Shown: positions 9,959 through 21,333 of the stretch, one piece after another
Numbering within the stretch: position 1 is the stretch's first letter
Layout of the letters: every line of letters begins with the position of its first letter
NCBI GenBank assembly: GCA_020912385.1
Contig: CP087218.1
Coordinates: forward strand, 62,001 to 126,000
DNA from: Neofusicoccum parvum
Taxonomy: Eukaryota; Ascomycota; Dothideomycetes; Botryosphaeriales; Botryosphaeriaceae
Reading direction: 5' to 3'
Length of the DNA: 64,000 nucleotides
Notes under the pieces: generated by a model
The model's database searches: none
Seen by the model: only the letters and a program-made list of their open reading frames with translations
What the model was told of the DNA's origin: nothing
Translations under genes and position numbers: made by a program

Positions 9959-12900
9959 TCATGCTGACTGCCCCATCGAGGAAATGATGTCCACGCTTCC
10001 ATTCCCAACACCCACAAACTGACGATTGTGCTCAGGAGAGCGTGTCTCCGAGTCCCCTTTCCGAGAGCCCGGGGAATTCCAGCCACCCCCACCTGGCGTC
10101 TGAATGAGGATTCGGTCCCCCTTTCCAACACTGGCCGTGTTCTTACCACCCAAGTTGAGCACGCGGCCATTCGCCTTCAGCCACAAGTTCTGACCCCGAG
10201 CCCCATCCTCGCCTCCATGGAGGCCGTATGGAGCAATCACCCGACGTTCGCTGAGAATGGAGACCTTCATGGGAATGGAAAACTCAATCTCGCGTACGAT
10301 GCCGTCGCCACCACAGAACTCACCCTTACCGCCGCTGTTCTCGCGAAGAGAAAACCGCCTGAGTATGACCGGATACCGGCGCTCCAGGATCTCCGGATCC
10401 GTGATGCGCGTGTTCGTCATGTTGGTGTGGACGCCGCTGGTCCCGTGTCCCCACGGCCCCGCGCCGCTCCCTCCGCAGATGGTCTCGTAGTAGCCGAAGC
10501 CGCGCTCCGGGTCGTTGTCGATGCCGAAGGTGAGGTTGTTCATGCAGCCCTGGGAGGCGGCCGAGGCGGCAAAGGCGCGGAAGATGACGTCGACGATGCG
10601 CTGCGAGGTGAGGACGTTGCCGGCGCAGCAGGCGGCCTCGGCGCCCGGCTTGAGGAGGCAGGCGTCCGGCACCTGGACTTTGATGGGCCGGATGCAGCCC
10701 TGGTTCAGCGGGATGTCGTGCGTGACGAAGCAGCGCAAGGAGAAAATGATGGCCGAGTGAGTGATGGCGATTGGCGCGTTCCAGTTGCCTGTTGGATCTT
10801 GTTAGCGATGAAGTCCATGTAAGGATGCATGAGGAATCCTTACCATATGCTTCCGGCCCGGTCCCAGTAAAGTCAAAAACTGCGTCTCCTGTCTTTTCGT
10901 CGATGGTGACCTTGAGCTTGATGGGTGTTCCGTCATCCATGAAATCGGTGGCCTCCAGGCTCTTGCCGGCAAACTTCCTGTACACGTCCTTCAGGAGATT
11001 CCTCACAGCCAGTTCGGCCGCACCCTGAACCTCTTCCATGTAGAAGTTAACCACGTCCTTGCCATAATCGTTGTACAAAGACCTGATGAGCTGCGCTCCT
11101 CTGTGGTTTGCGGCGACTTGGGCCTTGATGTCGGAGATGTTATCCTTCAAACACCGAGTCCCGCTTGATCCCTCCCACTTTCCCGGTTCTAGCAGTAGCC
11201 CGGTGAGCTCCTCTTCCTTGAAATGTCCACCCTGGACAACCTTGAACGCTTCGATGAGCGCGCCCTCCTCCCAGAGCTCACGAGAGTTCGGAGGCATGGA
11301 TCCGGGAAGCACTCCGCCGACGTCGGCGTGGTGGCCTCTGGAGGCAGTCCAGAAGATGATATCCTTCCCAGCACTGTCAAAAACAGGAGTGATGACCGTC
11401 AGATCCGGCAGGTGCGTGCCGCCGGCGATGGGCGAGTTCGACAAGATAACATCGCCAGGCGCAAGATCACCCTTCCAGTGGTCGATTTGCCACTTCACTG
11501 CGTACGCCATGCTCCCGATCATAGCCGGCACGTGGGGAGCGTTGGCAACAAGGCCGCCGTCCGGCGAGAACACGGTGCAGCTGAAGTCCAGGCGCTCCTT
11601 GATGTTGGTGCTGACGCTGGTCCGCTGCAGCGCCCGGCCCATCTGCTCCGCCACGCCCATGAAACGGTGGGCGAAGATCGAGAGCTGGATCGGGTCGGCT
11701 TTGGTGCTGGAGATCTTGGACTTCTCGCCGTCCGTGAGGTCGATGACGATCTTGTCCAGCAGGACGGTGGCTTCGGCATTGGGGGTCACTACAATCGTCT
11801 GCGTCTTGTCCAAGATCAAGGCCGGGCCGCTGACCTTGCAGCCCTTGTCTAGATCGTTGAGCTGGTGCACAGGAGTGTCGACCCAGCCCCGGTTCTCAAA
11901 GTACACAGGCTTCTGAGCCTTGGTCACCGGAGCCGCAATCTTGCCGCACGGGGAAGATGTTTCAACGGACGCTTCGGACAGGTCGATGGGGCTCTTGCCA
12001 ATGGAGCGGATCCGGAAATCGTCCACAATGACCGCGCGGTTCTCCGGGATGAAGCCGAATTCCTGGCGGTGAGCATCTTTGAAATCTTGAAGGACGTCTC
12101 CGTTCTCCTTCTGCTGGATCATCATCGTGGTGTCACTCCCGTGGAACCGGAGACTGAGGTACCTTTCGGTTGATATCCGTGCTGGTGAAATGCTCTGGCC
12201 AATAAGCACGTCCTCCGCCTTCGACGCCAACTTCTCCAGCGCATCGGCAATGGCTGGTAATGATGCATCCGAGTACTGCAGTGCTGCAGGCTGTCGTTCC
12301 TCGTGCACCACGTCCGCAAGGGCCATTCCGTAGGCGGAAAGCATGGACGAGTACTTGTGAATCAGGACTCGCCGGATGCCGAGAGTCGTTGCAATTGCGC
12401 AAGCGTGCTGTCCTCCTGCACCACCGAAAGAGGCCAGATTGTGAAGACTGCTGTCGTGGCCTTTGGCCTCCGTTAGGATACGGATGGGCCTGCACATGGA
12501 CTCGTTCGCCACGCTCAGGAAACTAATGATAACGTTAGAAATCGGCGATAGCGACAGAGCGGGCAACGTACCCGGCAGCAACTTCCTCCACCGTCAAGCT
12601 TGCGCCTATATCGCTATTGATGACTGAAGTAAGATCTTCGAATAGCTTACGGCTTGCAGAGGTGTCTAAGGGTTGGTCTGCGTTTGGTCCGAAGATGTGC
12701 GGGAACGAAGCTAACAGCCGTCGTTAGTCTGAGAGACGCAAACACCACAAGGCTGTCCCTACCTGGATCAATCCTCCCGAGTACCAGGTTAGCATCCGTG
12801 ATGGTCAAAGGACCACCTTTTCTGTAACATGCGGGTCCAGGGTGACTGCTTGCGCTCTCAGGTCCCACGTTGAAGAGACCGTTCCTCCACGAAAGAATGC

Positions 12901-14216
12901 TGCCTCCACCTGCAGCTACTGTGTTGATGTCCAATTGCGGCGTAGATATCATCACACCCGCAGTGGTCGTCTCGAAGACATGCTCGAGCTGACCGGCATA
13001 GCGGGAGACATCGGTACTGGTGCCTCCCATATCAAAACCGATGAGGGGAGTGCCGTCGTTCTCGTTGTAACAGGTTCTGGCATAGCCGACAACACCACCC
13101 GCGGGCCCAGACAGCACAGCCCTCAGCCCCGACAGCCTGGTATGTGTTAGAACTTGCACTTGGTTAACCTGGCCTTTCCCTTACCTCTTGAACTCCACCA
13201 GCCCTCCGTCACTCTGCATAAATTCGCATCGGCAATCGCAACCCTCAAGGTCCTCGAAACCAGATGCGAACCCGTCTATGTACTTCTTGATCTCGGGTGT
13301 CAAGTAAGCATCTGCAACGGCTGCGTGTCCTCTCGGCACTATCTTGATGGACGGTGCGGCAACAGACGAAAGCGAGATTTGAGTAAAGCCAATCTCCTCA
13401 GCAATCTCACCAATTACCCTTTCATGATCGGGGAATGTGTATGAGTGCATAAGACAGACTGCTACAGATCTAAATCCCCGACTGTATGCTTCAAGGAGAT
13501 CTTGTCTGATTTTGGCAGTATCTTCCGAAGTCAGCTTTTTTTTTTCACGAGGGCGTGGGATTGATGGCGCCTACCCAATGGCTTCAGCACTCTCACCCAC
13601 TCGCCAGTAACGCCCTTAATGAGGTCGCCATTAGAGCAGTCGACTCTTGCACTGTCATTGCGCTCTGTCCAGTCTTCCAGAGTAACACGTTCAGAAACCT
13701 CAATGACTTCTGAGTAGAGCACGCCAGGTCGGTTGATGGCAAGGTCGAATAAGCGTGGTCGGGATTGGTTTCCGATGTGCAGGAGATCTTTCAGTCCTGC
13801 CGACACGCAGAAGACAGTCTGTTCACCTGTCCGCTCCAGCAGGGCATTTGTGGCAACTGTTGTTCCCATTTTTATCGATTCTGCCACCGGCGTTAGGCAC
13901 TTTGCTCCCGAGAAACGAAAGATTGACATCCCACTTACCGACATCTGCGAGAGATATTTTCTCGCCCTTGGGAAATTTCCTGCCCGTTGCGGTCTCCAGT
14001 ATTCTCCTAATAGCTTCGGAGGGAGCATCTTTGTAGTTCTCCGGGTCAACCGAGAGCAGCTTGAGCACGATGTCGTCCTTTCCGGGCACGGAAGCAACAC
14101 AGTCCGTGAACGTGCCACCGCGATCTTACTCAGTCAGTATTCCGTCTGTCTCACTGCTGTATGTAACACGTACCAATGGAAATTCGAAGCTTCTTGGGGG
14201 TCTCGGGAGAAGGCAT
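9959..14216 (-). CDS. 5-oxoprolinase / hydantoinase family, HyuA-HyuB fusion
   Basis: A 1297-residue cytosolic enzyme from eight exons: 14174-14216, 13939-14124, 13575-13880, 13185-13521, 12763-13136, 12572-12710, 10844-12522 and 9959-10788; introns are 48-58 bp. The HyuA half shows [12 protein letters not shown] (made across intron 1), [17 protein letters not shown] and [13 protein letters not shown]. The HyuB half shows [48 protein letters not shown] (across the last intron), [16 protein letters not shown] and [11 protein letters not shown]. The length matches eukaryotic ATP-dependent 5-oxoprolinase, which opens 5-oxoproline to glutamate. The same superfamily contains hydantoinases and acetone/acetophenone carboxylases, so in this cluster a different lactam or ketone substrate is possible. 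It shares a 579 bp divergent promoter with the Baeyer-Villiger monooxygenase gene. Confidence 0.93.
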
Positions 14217-14795
14217 GATGACGGCTGGTGGTTGGTGCACAGACCAACGGTTCTCACAGCTTTTTGTCCGATTCGGATGCAATTAGCGCATTCGTGTGAA
14301 GAGTCACGTTCCTGGTGTGATAGAAGCACGCTTCAGAAGGTCAAGAAAAGGTAGGCAGACTTCCATTGCAACGAGATAGCGCAACAAGGCTATATGTCCG
14401 ACACCAGCGTGTGCATCATCGGCCTCGCCATGCTGGCACTACTGCTTTGGTCGGGTTCATCAGATCGGCGAGCTCATCCGTCCGAGTAGATGCTGCGGGG
14501 TAAGTGGTTGGCTTCGAGGCGTCGGTCAAGCTCGAGTTGCCGGTCCTCGGGAACTCTCCTGCTGGGCCGAACGCCCGTGCTCGCTCAGGTGGAGCTCCAC
14601 ATTGTGGCGCACCGCAACACCATGTGGAGGATCGGCGCACCACATCTCGGCACGCACGCTCTGACCCGCTGCAGCAGTGCCAGGCATAGGTGCTGAGATG
14701 TGGACGTAAAAGAAGTCCGGGGCGGAGTGGCGCTGCTGTTCTCTCGAGCACATTGTCCACTTCGTTTGCCAATACTCCGCTCATCCGCCCCAGCC
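14217..14795. promoter_or_regulatory. divergent promoter, oxoprolinase / Baeyer-Villiger monooxygenase
   Basis: This 579 bp gap separates the start codons of two divergently transcribed catabolic genes, which implies joint control. It contains a perfect 11-bp inverted repeat (see the separate entry) and further CCG/CGG triplets around 14560-14600. No reading frame in it looks like a gene. Confidence 0.6.
14267..14277. promoter_or_regulatory. inverted repeat TCCGA-T-TCGGA, candidate zinc-cluster operator
   Basis: The 11 bases form a perfect inverted repeat of TCCGA around one central base, equivalent to CCG-N3-CGG. Zn2Cys6 regulators commonly bind paired CGG half-sites with fixed spacing and orientation. 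Its position 51 bp upstream of the oxoprolinase ATG, in a promoter shared with the monooxygenase, fits an operator. Binding is not shown. Confidence 0.4.
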
Positions 14796-16913
14796 ATGTC
14801 TCCAATCGCCGTCGAAGATATCCCGTCCGCACCCATCACCGCAAAGATCCCTGCAGCCGCCGGGAGTAACGGAACAAAGCAGGCAGGCGCTCCGTCTGCC
14901 GCCGGCTACAAGGTTCTGGAGCAGCCGAACAGAATTGGCAGGAAAATCAGGGTCGTCGTGATTGGCGCGGGAGCAAGTGCACTCAACTTTGCACATGACA
15001 TCGACACGAGCCCCCTCGACGTGGAACTTGTCTGCTACGAGAAGAATCCAGAGATAGGCGGCACGTGGTTTGAGAACAAGTACCCTGGCTGCGCGTGTGA
15101 CATTCCTTCTATTCTCTACCAGTACTCTTGGGCTCCGTCGGCAGAATGGTCATCATAGTATGTTTACTCATCCGTGTGCATAGACCCCGAGCTAATCAAA
15201 GCTTCAGCTACTCGAGAGCTCCCGAAATCTTGGCGTACTTCAAGAAGGTAGCCTCGGATTACGGGCTCTTGAAGTACGTCCGCCTCAGTCACCGCGTCAT
15301 CGGCGCAACATGGAACGAAGACGACCAGCAATGGCATGTGAAAATCCAGAGAGGTGATGATGCATCCGACGTATTTGTGGACAAAGCGCACATGCTTGTG
15401 AACGCCAGTGGAGTTTTGAAGTCAGTTGGTTTCGCATCCACCATTTAAGGCCATTAGCTAACATACTCAATGCAGTAAGTGGAAGTGGCCAGCTATCAAG
15501 GGGAGAGAGTCATTCAAGGGCCCCATGCTGCACAGTGCTGCATGGGATGACAGCGTTGACTTGACCGGGAAGCGAGTGGCCGTCATTGGTGGTGGCTCGT
15601 CTGCCGTCCAGATTGTTCCCAACATTCAGCCCGGTACGTCCGCATCCGCTGGATCATAGTTCAACTTCTAACGTTTTGAAGTGGTTAACTCTTTGTCCTG
15701 CTTCATTCGCAGTACATCGTGGGTCACGGCTGGTTTCGGACAAAGATATGCGGGGAAAGATGGAGCAAATTTCAGATGTGAGTAAACTCGAGAGTCCGCT
15801 TGGCTACCACATGCTCACCTTGAACCTCCCTCCAGACACTGAGGAGCAGAAAGAAGTCCTTCGGAGCGACCCGAAGAAGTATCTGATCTATCGAAAGACC
15901 ATTGAGTCCGAGTTGAATTCTCGTTTCAAGTTTATCATCAATGGATCCAAAGAACAGGCAGAAGCTAGGGCTGTGAGTAATTGTCTCGAAGCATCGGCAA
16001 TAGAGGACTAACAGACAATGTAGTTTGCCGATAAAGAGATGAGGCGCAAGTTGGCAGCAAAACCAGAGATTGCGGACACCATCGTTCCCACCAACTTCGC
16101 TGTCGGATGCCGCCGGCCGACTCCTGGAAACGGGTATCTTGAAGCGCTTTGCGAGGACAATGTTGCAGTAGTGTCTCAATCCATCGATGAGATCACTGAG
16201 AAGGGAATCAAAACGGCCGATGGAGTTGAGCATGAGTTCGACGTCATCGTCTGCGCCACCGGATTCGACGTTTCATGGAGACCAAGCTACCCGACGATTG
16301 GCCGTGGAGGTCGCAGCTTGAGTGAGGAATGGAAGGACATCCCCAACACTTACCTCTCTATTTCCGTTCCGCACTTTCCGAACTATCTGAGTATGAATTC
16401 CCCGCCCCCGTACTGTGATTCTTCACACTTACAACCGCATCAGTTTTCAACGGGCCTTTCGGCCCGTACGGCCACGGAAGCTTCCTTCCCATTACCGAGG
16501 TCCTCTCACGCCATTTCATGCAGATGATTGAAAAGCTGTCAATGGAGTACCTCGGATCGTTCGAGCCCAAGGAAGAGGCTGTGGCAGATTTTGCGGAGCA
16601 CAGGCGGACTTTCCTGCCGCGCACTGCGTGGACATCCCCATGCCGCTCTTGGTTCAAGCAGGGCACCGTTGACGGAGAAGTGATGATGTGGCCCGGATCA
16701 CGCACCCACTTCTTTGAGAACATGAAAGCGCCGAGGTGGGAGGATTATGAGTTGAAGTACACGGACCGCAATAGGTTTTACTACCTTGGCAATGGCTTTG
16801 CTGCGAGAGAGATGGATGGCAGAGACATTACCTGGTACTTGGGCCTTCTGGATGGCAAGGATGTCCAGCCACAGTTCTCGGACGATGACATCAGCATGTT
16901 CATGGTTGCTTAA
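14796..16913 (+). CDS. type I Baeyer-Villiger flavin monooxygenase
   Basis: A 600-residue FAD/NADPH enzyme that inserts oxygen next to a ketone to give an ester or lactone. Exons are 14796-15157, 15208-15420, 15476-15633, 15682-15777, 15836-15972, 16024-16390 and 16444-16913; introns are 48-58 bp. The first Rossmann motif [13 protein letters not shown] is at about residue 52. [17 protein letters not shown] follows. The Baeyer-Villiger fingerprint FxGxxxH(T/S)xxW(P/D) is present as [12 protein letters not shown] at about residues 205-216. The second Rossmann motif [15 protein letters not shown] follows directly. Later come [14 protein letters not shown] and [12 protein letters not shown]. The His in the fingerprint is followed by Ser instead of the commoner Thr. 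A roughly 45-residue Ala/Pro/Ser-rich leader precedes the first Rossmann motif. The substrate is unknown; a cyclic or aryl ketone is the reasonable guess. Confidence 0.94.
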
Positions 16914-17409
16914 GCACATACACTATCATTCTCCAAATATAATCATCATCTCCGCCAATGTGGCTGTGTATCGTGTTATTCTTGACATACCTCGAAAAAC
17001 AGCTTGACACTCACGCTAGTAATAAATAATTGTGCGTGAACAAATTTCTTGTTTCCTCTTTCTTGCAAAGAATCACTTCATGATTTTAGCGCCTTGCAGC
17101 GATGTTGGAAAATTCCACCACATAACCAAGTAGCTATAGCACACCTCAAGTTCCCTTTCAAGCTCCGAAGGAATGTTTCAAATCTCTGCTTTTCTTGAAA
17201 GCTTCATTGATTATGTTAGTAGAAACTATGCTTTTGGATCCACTTTTACTTGTTTATTGAATGTCTGGATCACAAGTGCCCGATAAAATAAATTGAGCTC
17301 GCCTAATTTATTTGAAAAAGGACAACAATCCCTTTCTACAGTAAACCGTTCTTACAAAGCCACTCCACTGTAGAGTTGTTCAATCATGATATTTCTCCCG
17401 TTCCACGCT
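16914..17409. other. convergent 3' intergenic spacer
   Basis: This 496 bp AT-rich stretch lies between the 3' ends of the monooxygenase (plus) and the second MFS carrier (minus). It contains AATAAATAATTG near 17021 and AAAATAAATTG near 17286, suitable for 3' processing on the two strands. No gene is seen. Confidence 0.5.
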
Positions 17410-19033
17410 TTAGATGATATAGCGGAAGCTCTTCTGCTGGAAGTCTGTGAGATCAGCAAACTCGTTACCCTCATCCACCTCCGCCGCATCTCCGCTCTGC
17501 TCAGCAGCAGCTTTATCCCTCCTCCGGTTCTCAACGACATTGACAAAACGAATGGCCAGCAGAGTCAGAGCCGCCAGACCGTACATGATCGCAACCATGA
17601 GCTTCCCGTAGTAGTAGTCAGGGGCATCGTTGGAGCGGAAGGTCTGCGGGCCAATCCAGTTGCCCGCGGCGTAGGCCAAGATCTGCAGGCCGTTGACCGT
17701 GGCTTTCTTCGTGAAGCCGAGCGTGTTGCTCGAGATCATGGCCATGACCAAGCACCACGACGAGCCGGCGGCGCCGATCATGTAGTAGCCCACCAGCAGC
17801 GCGGCCTTGTAGGTGAGCGGGATGACGATCATCATGATGCCTCCAATCATGGGGATCAGGATGGCGATGAAGGCGGGCAGGGACCGGTCGAGCAGCTTGT
17901 CCGAGATCCACGGGAAGAGGAGCTTCGCGGAGATGTCGACGATGCCGGTGGGCATGTTGAGGAGCAGGGCCATCCGGTCGTTCACGCCGAAGGATTTGAT
18001 GACGATGGAGCCGAAGGTGGTGATGCCGCCGTTGGGGATGTTCATCAGGAGCGAGAAGAGGACGTACAGCCATGTTCGGCAGTCTCGCAGGGCTTCCCAG
18101 AACTGGTCCCACTTCCACACTCGGTTGCCGATGCCCTGGTGATTGCTGCGGATGCGATCGATGGCGATCCTCTTCTCGCGCGTGTTCAGAAACTTGGCGT
18201 TTGTCTGGTTGTCGGGCATGCAGAAGACGGAGATGACGCCGGTGACAACGGTGAGAAGACCGAGCATGAGAAAAAGAATCTCCCATGGAGGGAGGGCCGA
18301 GTTTTTCACGCCGGACAGCCCGTACGCAATAGGGCCCATAATGAGGAGGGCCACACCGTTACAGCTCAGCCAGTACCCGATGCGCTGCGCTTGTTCATTC
18401 TGCTTGTACCAGATTGAGGTGAAGAGAACGAACGCAGGGGTGATTGTGGCTTCGAATGCACCGAGGAAAAAGCGCACGGCCATGAGCGCTGCGTAGCTGT
18501 GAGATGCGGCATGGCAGGTGAGAACAGCGCCCCACAGGAGAATGTTGACCGAGGTGTATCTGCCTAGCGGCAAGCGGCGGAGAAGGTACGTGGTTGGAAA
18601 CCTGGCGAGATCGTCAGAATTCGTCAATGCAAGGACATCATGGGGCAACGCACTCCCACAGGATGTATCCAGCGTAGAAGATGCTTGATATCCAGCTGTA
18701 CTGCTGCGAGTTTGGATCAAGGCCTGCGTCTTCGCGGATTCCCATCAGAGAAGCATAGTTGAGCGATGTCTTGTCCGCAAACTGGATCATGTAAACCCAG
18801 CAGAGCAGGGGCACGATGTTCCAGTCGATCTTGCGCAGGACCGCCCTCTCCTCCTCTGCGGTGTATTCGATTGGCTCCGACGCATTGCCTGCGAATGCCA
18901 AAGCGTCATCGGCATTCTTCAGGTTCTTCACTGCCACAGCAGTACCGAATTCGACGTCAGCAGGATTGGTTTCGGTTTCGATCTGGCCCTTGTCTTCCGG
19001 CCCGATAGCCTTGTTCGCAAGGGAGTGGGCCAT
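17410..19033 (-). CDS. MFS transporter, anion:cation symporter type
   Basis: A 523-residue membrane carrier from exons 18654-19033 and 17410-18601 with one 52 bp intron. A cytosolic N terminus of about 70 residues ends in RKIDWNIVPLLCWVYMIQFADKTSLNYASLMGI (TM1 and its loop, residues about 83-115). Then come SSIFYAGYILWE joined to FPTTYLLRRLPLGRY across the intron, MAVRFFLGAFEATITPAF, and FCMPDNQTNAKFLNTREK at the central loop. NTLGFTKKATVNGLQILAYAAGNWIGPQTF and APDYYYGK are typical of the allantoate/nicotinate-type subfamily. The ATG at 19033 was chosen because residues upstream of it read as 5' UTR. It is the second carrier of the cluster and divergent from the dehydrogenase, with 521 bp between. 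Confidence 0.92.
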
Positions 19034-19554
19034 CCCGGTGTGCGGAGCGTGGTAATTGCCTGAATGGAAGAGGTGGAGTGAGGACAGAAACCAGTGGCCT
19101 GGAGCTCCGCTTCCCCGTATTTGGCGTGGACGTGGACTGAGCATTATAGACGGATTGCCATTGCATTGGGCGTTATCGGCGCGGTGACACGCGGCCCGCA
19201 ATCCTTATCGAGACAAGAAGAACACCTTGCGCCAGCCCGTGAGAAGAACCCAGTTGTAGGCAAGACGGCATCAATGATGGCGATGTGTCCTCCACCTGTG
19301 TGGAGGGCCCGGAGGCAATGGTTGCGGCAAGCCAATCCGTCCCACATGATGCGCGCGGGGAAATAGACCAACCGAAACAGGTCAACGTTGCTGCCGAAAC
19401 AGCGTCGCCAAAGTGGGGGTGGAGGTGGAGCTCCATGCCGGGTGCGCGTACAGGCTTTCCGAAGGCCCCAGTCTGGGAAACACGGTTGGCATTTAAGTCA
19501 CAATCGTGCGGCTGTTTCCTGTGCCGAAACGGGCGAGAACCAAGATCTGGCAAC
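19034..19554. promoter_or_regulatory. divergent promoter, MFS carrier / dehydrogenase
   Basis: This 521 bp gap separates two divergent cluster genes. The heptamer CCGAAAC occurs three times on the plus strand (19372-19378, 19394-19400, 19524-19530), the first two in very similar contexts ending in AG. They may be regulator sites; no binding evidence exists. No gene is visible. Confidence 0.45.
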
Positions 19555-20726
19555 ATGGAGACGGCAAAGCTTAGAGTTGGCTGGGTAGGTTGTTTGTGCT
19601 CCCGAGCCAGAGGCCCAATTTCGCTAATGCGGGGCAGTACGGACTGGGGTCTATGGGCCTGGGCATGGCGCTGAACCTTGCCAACCACCTCACATCGATA
19701 AAGGCGCCGGCATTACGGTACTCGAATCGCACGTTGGCAAAGGGACAGGCGCTGGAGGCAGCAGGTGCGGTTCCGGAGAATGACTTCGCCGGAGTTGTCA
19801 AGAGCTCCGATGTTATTTTCACCATGGTAGGAACGCGCATTGCACGCCACACTCGCGAGTACTCACGGTTTTGCCCAGATCTCGAACGACCAGGTGTTGC
19901 AAGAGCTGGTGTCCATTGCTACGGATTCTTGTGGTCCGATTGACGGCAAGGTCTTCATCGACACATCAACAGTCCACCCGGAAACGTCGGCCTTGGTTGC
20001 ATCGTCACTGGCGAGCAAAGGCGCAACCTTTATCTCTTCGCCCGTGTTTGGCGCCAGTCCCATGGCAGCCGCTGGAAAGCTGATTTTTGCCATGGCTGGG
20101 CCAACTTCAGCCCTTGCTTCTGTAAAGCCTCTCGTGCTTAACGTGATGGGCCGGAGCATCATCGATCTGGGCGAGGACGTCCGGAAGTCCAGCCTCTTGA
20201 AGATCTCAGGGTACGAGTGACCAAATCTTTCCCAAGTGGAGCATGCTGACCAATCATTCTTTAGCAACATTCTTGTGATCAGCTTCATGGAAGTCATTGC
20301 CGAAGCACAGGTCTTCGCTGAAGTCACGGGCCTGGGTTCAACCCAAATGGAAGAGTTCATTGGGAACATGTTCGGGCCAGTTCTCGAGAGCTACTCGCAC
20401 CGGTAAGTGCACTTCAAATGAACTCTCATAATGTGTGGCATGTGAGACTGACCAGTGGATGAAGCATGACATCGGGAGCTTGGGCACCTCCGCATGGCAC
20501 CCCGCCTGGCTTCGCCGCGTCGCTTGCTATGAAAGACGCCCGGCATGCACTGTCAATTGCGAACAGCAAAGACATGCGCCTTCCTACAATGGACACAGCT
20601 TTGGCTCATTTGAAGCTCTCCCGGGCGTACGCAGGAGATATGATCGACAGCAGCTCAGTATACGGCAGCCTTCGAACTCAAGCGGGTCTGCCGTTTTGGT
20701 CGGAGAACAGTAGGAAAGAGCCTTGA
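19555..20726 (+). CDS. 3-hydroxyisobutyrate dehydrogenase-like (beta-hydroxyacid dehydrogenase)
   Basis: A 316-residue NAD(P)-dependent oxidoreductase from exons 19555-19584, 19638-19826, 19879-20210, 20265-20402 and 20465-20726; introns are 52-62 bp. The 30-nt first exon supplies METAKLRVGW, which joined to YGLGSMGLGMALNLA completes the N-terminal Rossmann fold (GLGxMG). The substrate-binding motif of the family appears as DTSTVHPETS, and the catalytic Lys lies in LLKISGNILV, created across intron 3. MTSGAWAPPHGTPPGFAASLAMKDARHALSIA in the last exon is the usual C-terminal helical domain. The family oxidises beta-hydroxyacids such as 3-hydroxyisobutyrate or reduces semialdehydes. The exact substrate is unknown; position suggests a late step of the adjacent catabolic route. 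Confidence 0.92.
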
Positions 20727-21333
20727 TGTTAATTTCAACTGAGTCTCCCGAAGTGCTTTCTACATCATGCGCGATACGTGTACATTGATCCCTCATTCTG
20801 AAGGGTTCTCTGCAGATCCAGTCTCACTGGCAGCTGAAACGCCGAGAGAACTTGCGTTTCCTGGGTCAGAGACCTCCCTCTCTGCAATTCCCGAAGGTCA
20901 AATGTTCGTACAGTACGAGCTCTTATTGGCCACGAGCAATAGGATGGGCGCTGCATAGCGTTTCGGATTAGTCAAATACCAGATCTGGCGAAAAGAAACT
21001 CTGGTGGGCCCCTTCAAACATATGAACCATGTCGCCAAGAGACACCACGAATACAAAAACATTATCTTTTACCAATGTGTAGTCCAAAGGATCTTGGCGC
21101 CTTGACATCTGAAATCTAATGTGCATCAGTGCCACTATACCTGACTGCTTCCACGTCTGGCGCGTTGCATCGTGAGTCTTCTCGTCTCATGATTACTAAT
21201 TGAAGGCCGCTTCAACCGTTCTTTGGTATATAGTACGTAGTTTCTTTGCTAAATATCTCCAACGCCGTGAAATTCCCATACTATTTGTCGACTCCTCGGA
21301 ATTCAAGAAAAGCTTCAGGTCTTACTCCTCAAG
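20727..21333. other. intergenic, right border of the catabolic cluster
   Basis: This 607 bp stretch lies between the dehydrogenase and a small secreted-protein gene, both plus strand. The right half is AT-rich and contains TATATA at 21227-21232, about 100 bp before the next start codon. No other feature is evident. Confidence 0.45.
21227..21232 (+). promoter_or_regulatory. TATA-like element of small secreted protein gene
   Basis: TATATA lies about 100 bp upstream of the ATG at 21334, a suitable distance for a core promoter with a short leader. Short AT motifs occur by chance in this AT-rich spacer, so support is modest. Confidence 0.35.

Noticed and set aside
10028..11916. Two plus-strand frames (264 and 281 codons) over the oxoprolinase
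   Set aside because: Antisense shadows; HyuB motifs are continuous on the other strand.
17386..18417. 343-codon plus-strand frame over the second MFS carrier
   Set aside because: His/Asp/Gly-rich antisense shadow; the carrier motifs lie on the minus strand.
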